Shown here: one piece after another, positions 58,729 through 64,000 of the stretch | Layout of the letters: each line of letters begins with the position of its first letter | How positions within the stretch are numbered: position 1 is the stretch's first letter | DNA from: an uncultured Lachnospiraceae bacterium | Lineage (GTDB): Bacteria; Bacillota; Clostridia; Lachnospirales; Lachnospiraceae | Assembly: GCA_947566645.1 (NCBI GenBank) | Contig: CANOKL010000001.1 | Span: 62,001 to 126,000 of the forward strand | Direction: 5' to 3' | DNA length: 64,000 nucleotides | Notes under the pieces: generated by a model | What the model was told of the DNA's origin: nothing | The model's database searches: none | What the model saw: the letters and a program-made list of their open reading frames with translations, nothing else | Translations under genes and position numbers: made by a program

Positions 58729-61092
58729 ATGAAGCATTATCTTGATCTGGTTAAAATATCTGCGAGACAGCACAGGAAGCAGAACCGGATGACGAGGCTT
58801 TGTATCGTACTGGCAGTGTTTCTGGTTACGGTGATTTATGGCATGGCGGATATGGAGATGCGTTCCCAGATGATCCAGGCAGTGAAGACGGACGGGAGCT
58901 GGCATGCGGCATTTGTAGTGGATGAAAAGAAGGGAGCATTGCTGGCGGTGCATCCGGATGTGGAAACCGTTTCCAGGTACGGGGTGCTGAACTATCACCT
59001 TAAGGACAGATATCAGATAAAAGGGACGGAAACGGCAATCTGCGGCTTTGACAGAGAGTTTCTGGAAATGGTTCCAGATGCGGAGATTATAGAGGGAGAG
59101 TTTCCAGAAAACAAAGAGGAAGCGGTTCTGAATGAGAGTGCAAAGATCCGCCTGGGAGTAAAGGTGGGTGATACAGTCAGGCTTCAGGTTCCCCAGGGAG
59201 ATGTGAAGCAGTACCGGATCACCGGAATTACAAAAGATACGGCACTGGAAGCAGAGCATGATGCTTTTGGAATGTCCCTGAATACAGAAGGGTTCTCCAG
59301 TCTCCGGGCAGAAGAGACAGAAGCGGCCCAGGAGGTGCTGTATTATGTGAAGTTCCGGAAGTATTGTAATATTCAGAAGGCAATCCAGGAGATCAGCAGA
59401 CAGTTTGACCTTAAGCCCGGACAGGTGAGGCAGAATGCAAAGGTTCTTATGCTGATGTTCCAGAGCAGGGATTCCTATATGATGCGGTTTTATCTTGTGG
59501 CAGCGATTCTGGCAGGACTGGTAATGATTGCAGGGATTTTTATGATTACAGCCAGTATGAACAGCAATATCGCAGGCCGGACAGAATTTTTCGGGATGCT
59601 GCGCTGTCTTGGTGCAACGAGGAAGCAGGTCATCCGGTTTGTAAGGAGAGAGGCTCTTGGCTGGTGCAGGAGGGCGATTCCCGCAGGCATACTGGCAGGT
59701 ATTCTTGTGGTATGGCTGCTTTGCGGGATGCTGCGGTATTTAAGCCCAGGACTCTTTGAAGGGCTTCCGGTACTTGGAATCAGCTGGCTGGCGATTGCAG
59801 CAGGAGTGGTTGTAGGGCTGATTACAGTTCTTCTGGCTGCGAGAGCTCCCGCAAGGCGTGCGTCTAAGGTATCTCCTCTGACTGCAGTTTCCGGAAATGC
59901 CGGAACTGTGCAGGCAGTAAAAAGGACAGCAAATACAAAATTTTTTAAGGTGGATACTGCACTGGGGATTCATCATGCCTGGGGAAGTAAGAAAAATTTT
60001 TTCCTGATAACAGGCTCCTTTGCGTTCAGCATTATACTGTTCCTTGCATTTAGTACAGAAATCGACTTTATGAACCATGCGATTACGCCTCTTCGGCCGT
60101 CAGCGCCGGATCTCTCTATATATAAGGAGGATGCCTCAAATGAGATTCCGCAGGAGCTTGCGGATAAAATAAAGAAATACCCGGGAGTGAGACGTGCGTT
60201 TGGACGGAGCTATGCAGAGCTTCCGCTTAAGGAAGACGGAGGGACTCTTATCCTGCTGTCCTATGACGAACAGCAGCTTAGGTGGGCAGAGCCTTCTCTG
60301 GTGGAAGGAGGGCTTAAAGAGGCACTGGATGGAAAGGGTGCACTTTCTGTATTCCGGGAAGGATCTGTGTTTGCCCCAGGAGACAGTGTCCGGATACTGG
60401 CAGACGGAGGAGAGCAGGAGATTACGATAACCGGAATTCTGGAAGATGTCCCGTACTATGCTGGGATGGACAGCAGTACGGGAAGCAGGAAGAGTATGGT
60501 GATCTGCTCAGAGGAGCTGTTCCGGAAGCTGACAGGAGAGAAAGACTATAATGTGCTTGATGTACAGCTTGATTCAGAGGCGTCGGACCTGCAGGTGCGG
60601 GAAATACGGCGGGAGATGGAGCAGTCGTGTAAAACAGATACTGCGTTTTCAGATAAACGGATTCGGAACCAGGAGGTAAAGGGAGCCAGTTATTCTATGT
60701 CAGTATTTTTATATGGATTTCTGGCGGTGATTGCCATGATTGGATTTTTTAACATCATGAACAGTATTGCCATGAGTGTGTCGGCGCGGATGAAAGAATA
60801 TGTCTCTATGCATGCCATTGGAATGAGTGTCAGGCAGCTGGTCAGGATGATCACAGGGGAGGCTGTAACGTATATTGTGTCTGGAGTCATCTTTGGCTGC
60901 ACTGTGGGACTGCCCCTTAACCGGGCATTATTCAGGTCACTTGTAACCTCCCGCTGGGGAGATGCGTGGGAGATACCTGGATGGGAGCTTCTTGTCATAG
61001 TGATGATTATGCTGGTTTCCGTGTGCATGGCAGTCATGGGACCGGTGCGTCAGATGAAGAAGATTCACGAAATCAGATTAGAGCGTGTCTGA
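58729..61092 (+). CDS. FtsX-type ABC permease
   Basis: 787 residues. TM1 LCIVLAVFLVTVIYGMADME near residue 25, an outside MacB-like domain (~50-245), TM2-4 (~250-375; FYLVAAILAGLVMIAGIFMI and LAAGVVVGLITVLLAARAPAR-like), TM5 near 425 (FFLITGSFAFSIILFLAFST), a second outside domain (~450-640), and the last FtsX domain ending VMIMLVSVCMAVMGPVRQMK. Two FtsX repeats fit export or removal of peptides or lipids from the membrane, or stress sensing with the kinase. Unlike BceB it has 8 rather than 10 evident TMs and two medium outside loops. Confidence 0.9.
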   Translation: MKHYLDLVKISARQHRKQNRMTRLCIVLAVFLVTVIYGMADMEMRSQMIQAVKTDGSWHAAFVVDEKKGALLAVHPDVETVSRYGVLNYHLKDRYQIKGTETAICGFDREFLEMVPDAEIIEGEFPENKEEAVLNESAKIRLGVKVGDTVRLQVPQGDVKQYRITGITKDTALEAEHDAFGMSLNTEGFSSLRAEETEAAQEVLYYVKFRKYCNIQKAIQEISRQFDLKPGQVRQNAKVLMLMFQSRDSYMMRFYLVAAILAGLVMIAGIFMITASMNSNIAGRTEFFGMLRCLGATRKQVIRFVRREALGWCRRAIPAGILAGILVVWLLCGMLRYLSPGLFEGLPVLGISWLAIAAGVVVGLITVLLAARAPARRASKVSPLTAVSGNAGTVQAVKRTANTKFFKVDTALGIHHAWGSKKNFFLITGSFAFSIILFLAFSTEIDFMNHAITPLRPSAPDLSIYKEDASNEIPQELADKIKKYPGVRRAFGRSYAELPLKEDGGTLILLSYDEQQLRWAEPSLVEGGLKEALDGKGALSVFREGSVFAPGDSVRILADGGEQEITITGILEDVPYYAGMDSSTGSRKSMVICSEELFRKLTGEKDYNVLDVQLDSEASDLQVREIRREMEQSCKTDTAFSDKRIRNQEVKGASYSMSVFLYGFLAVIAMIGFFNIMNSIAMSVSARMKEYVSMHAIGMSVRQLVRMITGEAVTYIVSGVIFGCTVGLPLNRALFRSLVTSRWGDAWEIPGWELLVIVMIMLVSVCMAVMGPVRQMKKIHEIRLERV

Positions 61093-61130
61093 GAATTGCC
61101 TTCTGCAAGATGCCGTCCCGGTTTGCATCA

Positions 61131-61192
61131 GATTTTATGCTGGATTTAGCAGGCGTAGTGGGCTGCACCTCCTAAATTCAGCATAAAATATG
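61131..61192. terminator. long hairpin between converging genes
   Basis: ATTTTATGCTGGATTTA (61132-61148) pairs with TAAATTCAGCATAAAAT (61173-61189), one mismatch, with a ~24-nt G/C-rich loop. Likely serves as a two-way transcription stop between the permease and the secreted-protein gene. Confidence 0.6.
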
Positions 61193-61230
61193 GTATAAAG
61201 TGGGGCGGCAGATTGTAGATGAATAACAGA

Positions 61231-62928
61231 CTATTTTTTCCGGGCCTTAATACGGAAGGTTTTTGACATGCTGCCTTTATATTTCCCCTTGAACTTCACG
61301 GTTACCTTATATTTTCCTACGCGTTTCCGCCCTGAGGAATAGGAAACCTTATAATTCGAACGGCTGATTACCTTGCCCTTACTGTTCGTGATCTTTACAG
61401 AGGGCTTTTTCTTCTTCCCATTATAGACATAAACCGTTTTTGAAAGGGTCATCTTTTTGGGACGGTAGATGGTCTCCAGGCTGACGACATGCCCGCAGGG
61501 GCATTTTTTACTAATGCTGCCATTCTTCTTGGTGGTAGCCTTCTGCGTGATAGTCTTGTAATTATGAATATGTATCTTAAAGGCATAGTTGCCGGTATAA
61601 TTGCTGTACTGCGCCACTGCGAAGTAATACGTGCCTCTTGAAAGGGTATGCTTTTTTGCCAGACTGCTATATCCAATTGTTTTATTCCAGGACACACCCT
61701 GTTTCCATACTTCCTTCCCTTTACTGTCATAGATATGATAATAAACCCAGGGAATGGCAGCGGTTGCATCAAGAGCTATCTGTGAAGATTCATTTACCGT
61801 GAATTTATAAAAGTCCCTCGCATCATTTGCTGCGATCTGTCCCTTGTAAATGGTATCGGATGAGATAGCATTAGCACTTGACAGGGTGTTATTCAGATTC
61901 CCCCGTGTCTCTGGGAAGGTTTCCTTTGCATCTGTGCAGGATAAACGGAAGGAATAGTTGCCTGTCGGGCCCGTAGCGCTGGCGCTTTTAACGGCAAGGT
62001 AGTAGGTGCCTCCTGTCAGGTCGATCTCAGCATCAGCCTCCAGGGTCTTTGCCGCGCTGTCTGTGGATGCATACTTTTTCCACAGCTCTTTTCCGCCAAC
62101 ATCATACAGATAAAGATACAAAGACTTGATCTGGGCTCTGGCAGAGAGGTACAGACGGCTGGAGGCGCTTAACGTGAACTCATAATAGTCCGCATTATCA
62201 TTCCGCGCCAGCTGTCCCCAGTAGGTCTGGCCGAATTCAACAGGGTTCGCATATCCCCGGTCATTGTCCGTGCCGCCGTTTTCTTCCTCGAAGCTCTCCC
62301 CGGCATCCTCGAATGAAAGAGAGAAGGAAAATTCCCCGTCACCTCCGCTGCTTATAACAGAAAGGTAATAGGTGCCTGCTGTCAGGTCAATGGTTTCATT
62401 TGTTTTGATCTTCTTCTCTGAGCCGGTGGAGGAGGAGCGCTTGCTCCACAGTCTGTCTCCGCCGATATCGTCAATATAATACTGGAGACGGGAAAGCCCT
62501 GTGGCATTGGCAGAGAGTGTAAGCCTTCCGGACTTCTCCAGGTCAAACCAGTAATACTTTTCTGTGCTCTCAGCAGAAAAAGTCTCCGGATGGGTCTCGC
62601 CAATGGAAATATAAGTCATATCAATCGTAGCACTTGCTTTTTGATGTACCGAGGCATCTTCAAGCTTTTCCTCATGGTCTGTTATTTCTTCTGAATCAAC
62701 TGTTATTTCCTCATTGTCTATGATTTCTTCATGGTCTGTTATTTCCATCTCGTCTGTTATTTCTTCTGACTGTTCTGCTTCCATATACGCGGCATAGCCG
62801 GCATCTGGAGCTCCGGCAGAATCTTCGCCCGTGATCTCAGCAGCCTTTACACTTCCGGTCTGTGGAAAGATACAGGACGATAGCATAACCGCTGCCAGAA
62901 TCACAGACAGTGCCTTTACTTTTTTCAT
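61231..62928 (-). CDS. secreted protein with three PPC-like domains
   Basis: 565 residues. Signal peptide VKALSVILAAVMLSSCIFPQ (a Cys in LSSC could be a lipobox). A Glu/Ile-rich repeat region of ~50 residues (EITDEMEITDHEEIIDNEEI) follows. Then three ~100-residue pre-peptidase C-terminal (PPC)-like beta-sandwich units with YYWFDLEKSGRLTLSANATG, NADYYEFTLSASSRLYLSAR and ARDFYKFTVNESSQIALDAT, each ending in GTYYL/FAV. A cysteine pair (CPCGHVVS) and a Lys-rich Ig-like C-terminus (YNGKKKKPSVKITNSKGKVI) complete it. No peptidase is attached. Probably a surface or secreted adhesion/binding protein. ATG follows GGAGGTAATATT. Confidence 0.8.
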   Translation of the reverse strand: MKKVKALSVILAAVMLSSCIFPQTGSVKAAEITGEDSAGAPDAGYAAYMEAEQSEEITDEMEITDHEEIIDNEEITVDSEEITDHEEKLEDASVHQKASATIDMTYISIGETHPETFSAESTEKYYWFDLEKSGRLTLSANATGLSRLQYYIDDIGGDRLWSKRSSSTGSEKKIKTNETIDLTAGTYYLSVISSGGDGEFSFSLSFEDAGESFEEENGGTDNDRGYANPVEFGQTYWGQLARNDNADYYEFTLSASSRLYLSARAQIKSLYLYLYDVGGKELWKKYASTDSAAKTLEADAEIDLTGGTYYLAVKSASATGPTGNYSFRLSCTDAKETFPETRGNLNNTLSSANAISSDTIYKGQIAANDARDFYKFTVNESSQIALDATAAIPWVYYHIYDSKGKEVWKQGVSWNKTIGYSSLAKKHTLSRGTYYFAVAQYSNYTGNYAFKIHIHNYKTITQKATTKKNGSISKKCPCGHVVSLETIYRPKKMTLSKTVYVYNGKKKKPSVKITNSKGKVISRSNYKVSYSSGRKRVGKYKVTVKFKGKYKGSMSKTFRIKARKK

Positions 62929-63143
62929 AATATTACCTCCGAACTTACATTTTGCAATTTTGCATGATCTGTCTATAACTAGATTATAATTTGAATACAG
63001 AAAAAAGTCAAAAGGAAAAATTTTTCCACCCTTACAATTTACTCCTGTAAAAAATGTCGAATTTCGGCAAATATATTTGAATAATCAGCAGAAATGTATT
63101 ACACTAATTTTATATATGTTTCGTTGTTCTGGAGGAGAGTGCG
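62929..63143 (+). promoter_or_regulatory. divergent intergenic region with MBOAT promoter
   Basis: TTGAAT (63077-63082), 17 bp, TACACT (63100-63105), ~39 bp before the TTG start of the MBOAT gene. The other half, toward the secreted protein gene, is A/T-rich with no clear boxes. Confidence 0.55.
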
Positions 63144-64000
63144 TTGGTTTTTTCGAGTCTGTTATTTTTGTTTCTTTTTTTTGCAGTTACCATGCTGGTG
63201 TATTGCATGATGAATACACTGGATAAGAAGAATATTGTGCTGCTTGTGGCATCCCTTGTTTTCTATGGCTGGGGAGGTCCGAGATATCTGATCCTGCTGC
63301 TTCTGATGTGCCTGATCAGCTGGATCTCAGCGATTCTGATCTATGATTATAAAGAGAATGCCCTGCTTAAGAGAGCTTTTCTGATTGCAGGTACGGGTCT
63401 GCAGCTGGGGCTTCTGGCATATTTTAAATACGCCGGGTTCCTCCTTGGGAATCTGCAGAAGATAACGGGTTTCCCGGAGAAGCTCCCGGAGATTGTTCTG
63501 CCCATTGGTATTTCGTTTTATACCTTCCAGCTTATATCCTATGTAATTGACGTATACCGGGGAGACGTAGAGCCTCAGAGAAAATACTGGCTTGTCCTTC
63601 TATATGCAGGTCTGTTTTTCCAGTGTATTGCCGGACCTATCGTACGCTACAGGGATGTTGCAGAAGAGATTGCGGACAGAAGGCCGAGGCTGTCAGAGGT
63701 TGGCGCCGGAATTAACCGGTTTACGATCGGACTGGTGAAAAAGGCGGTTTTTGCAAATTCCTGCGCCGAGATTGCAGATGCCATGTTTCCCCAGGCCCTT
63801 GAAGGACTGAAGGGAATATCGGCACTGGGAATCTGGACTGGAGTGTTTATGTATATGCTTCAGATCTACCTTGATTTTTCAGCCTATTCGGATATGGCCA
63901 TCGGGATGGGGCTGATGACAGGCTTCCACTTTAAAGAAAACTTTAATTATCCATACATGTCAGATTCTGTGACAGAGTTCTGGAGGCGCTGGCATATCTC
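63144..64000 (+). CDS. MBOAT-family O-acyltransferase (AlgI/DltB-like), 5' part
   Basis: 285 residues to the window edge, from a TTG at 63144 behind GGAGGAGAGTGCG. MVFSSLLFLFLFFAVTMLVY CMM is the typical start of AlgI-like proteins (MVFSS..FLF.FLP). Then LVASLVFYGWGGPRYL, VLPIGISFYTFQLISYVIDV YRG and YLDFSAYSDMAIGMGLMTGF, followed by FKENFNYPYMSDSVTEFWRR WHIS, holding the start of the conserved WHIS motif. The catalytic His beyond it lies outside. These enzymes move acetyl groups across the membrane onto cell-surface polysaccharides, normally with an AlgJ/AlgX- or SGNH-type partner encoded next. Confidence 0.92.
   Translation, partial: MVFSSLLFLFLFFAVTMLVYCMMNTLDKKNIVLLVASLVFYGWGGPRYLILLLLMCLISWISAILIYDYKENALLKRAFLIAGTGLQLGLLAYFKYAGFLLGNLQKITGFPEKLPEIVLPIGISFYTFQLISYVIDVYRGDVEPQRKYWLVLLYAGLFFQCIAGPIVRYRDVAEEIADRRPRLSEVGAGINRFTIGLVKKAVFANSCAEIADAMFPQALEGLKGISALGIWTGVFMYMLQIYLDFSAYSDMAIGMGLMTGFHFKENFNYPYMSDSVTEFWRRWHI

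Overview
The window reads as a chromosomal segment of a low-to-mid G+C anaerobic Clostridia, most likely Lachnospiraceae. Supporting this are a four-subunit 2-oxoacid:ferredoxin oxidoreductase next to a TM1266-type protein, an SNF-family Na+ symporter, strong AGGAGG ribosome-binding sites with many TTG/GTG starts, a CIRCE-controlled hsp90 gene, a large wall-type RHS protein, and secreted proteins built from small Ig-like/PPC modules. No rRNA or tRNA gene was seen. Genus assignment is inference.

Layout. 1-0.6 kb: 5' part of nadA (minus). 0.9-1.9 kb: Rpn-like PD-(D/E)XK protein with a heptad-repeat tail. 2.1-4.5 kb: decayed IS66-like and IS1182-like elements. 4.6-7.0 kb: MerR regulator plus ABC-2 exporter (minus). 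7.2-10.2 kb: a probable defence island made of an inverted repeat, an AAA ATPase/TOPRIM-like pair with overlapping start and stop, and a CRISPR array with no cas genes in the window. 10.4-14.7 kb: sbcDC. 14.8-20.7 kb: polysaccharide deacetylase, TM1266-like protein, PorGDAB-type oxidoreductase and SNF symporter, with recQ overlapping the symporter. 22.6-29.1 kb: a LacI-controlled sugar ABC transporter and a GH32 fructosidase, separated by a 184-nt, very stable hairpin. 29.2-31.5 kb: broken MNT/HEPN pair, ECF-like sigma factor and DUF4367-type partner, small secreted protein. 31.5-44.4 kb: RHS protein whose exchangeable tip looks like a C39/papain-like cysteine peptidase, followed by a tangle of duplicated and reciprocally deleted putative immunity genes and small secreted or membrane proteins. 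44.4-48.3 kb: two GNAT acetyltransferases, an AAA-DUF234 protein, a GntR/UTRA regulator and fossils of proline racemase and aldehyde dehydrogenase. 48.4-52.4 kb: MacB-like ABC system with a long coiled coil. 52.5-54.7 kb: CIRCE-htpG. 54.8-55.8 kb: broken AAA-PD-(D/E)XK gene. 56-61.1 kb: two-component system and its probable ABC/FtsX target. 61.2-62.9 kb: secreted PPC-domain protein. 63.1-64 kb: 5' part of an MBOAT acyltransferase.

The most unusual signal cuts across genes. A near-perfect palindrome with the arm GGGGACGGGGCATTTTT occurs at nine places (1.9, 14.7, 22.5, 44.9, 46.5, 47.8, 54.7, 55.9 and 57.9 kb), mostly at gene ends. In five unrelated genes or gene remnants it supplies the last codons and the stop, so they all end in GTGHF or GTGYF. 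Two separate AAA-ATPase/PD-(D/E)XK genes are each bracketed by these elements. In both cases the 5' copy carries the same second palindrome nested inside it, which looks like a cassette rather than chance.

Many starts were moved from the longest possible frame to the codon with a good ribosome-binding site; this is stated in the entries. Family names come from recognised motifs, not from searches.
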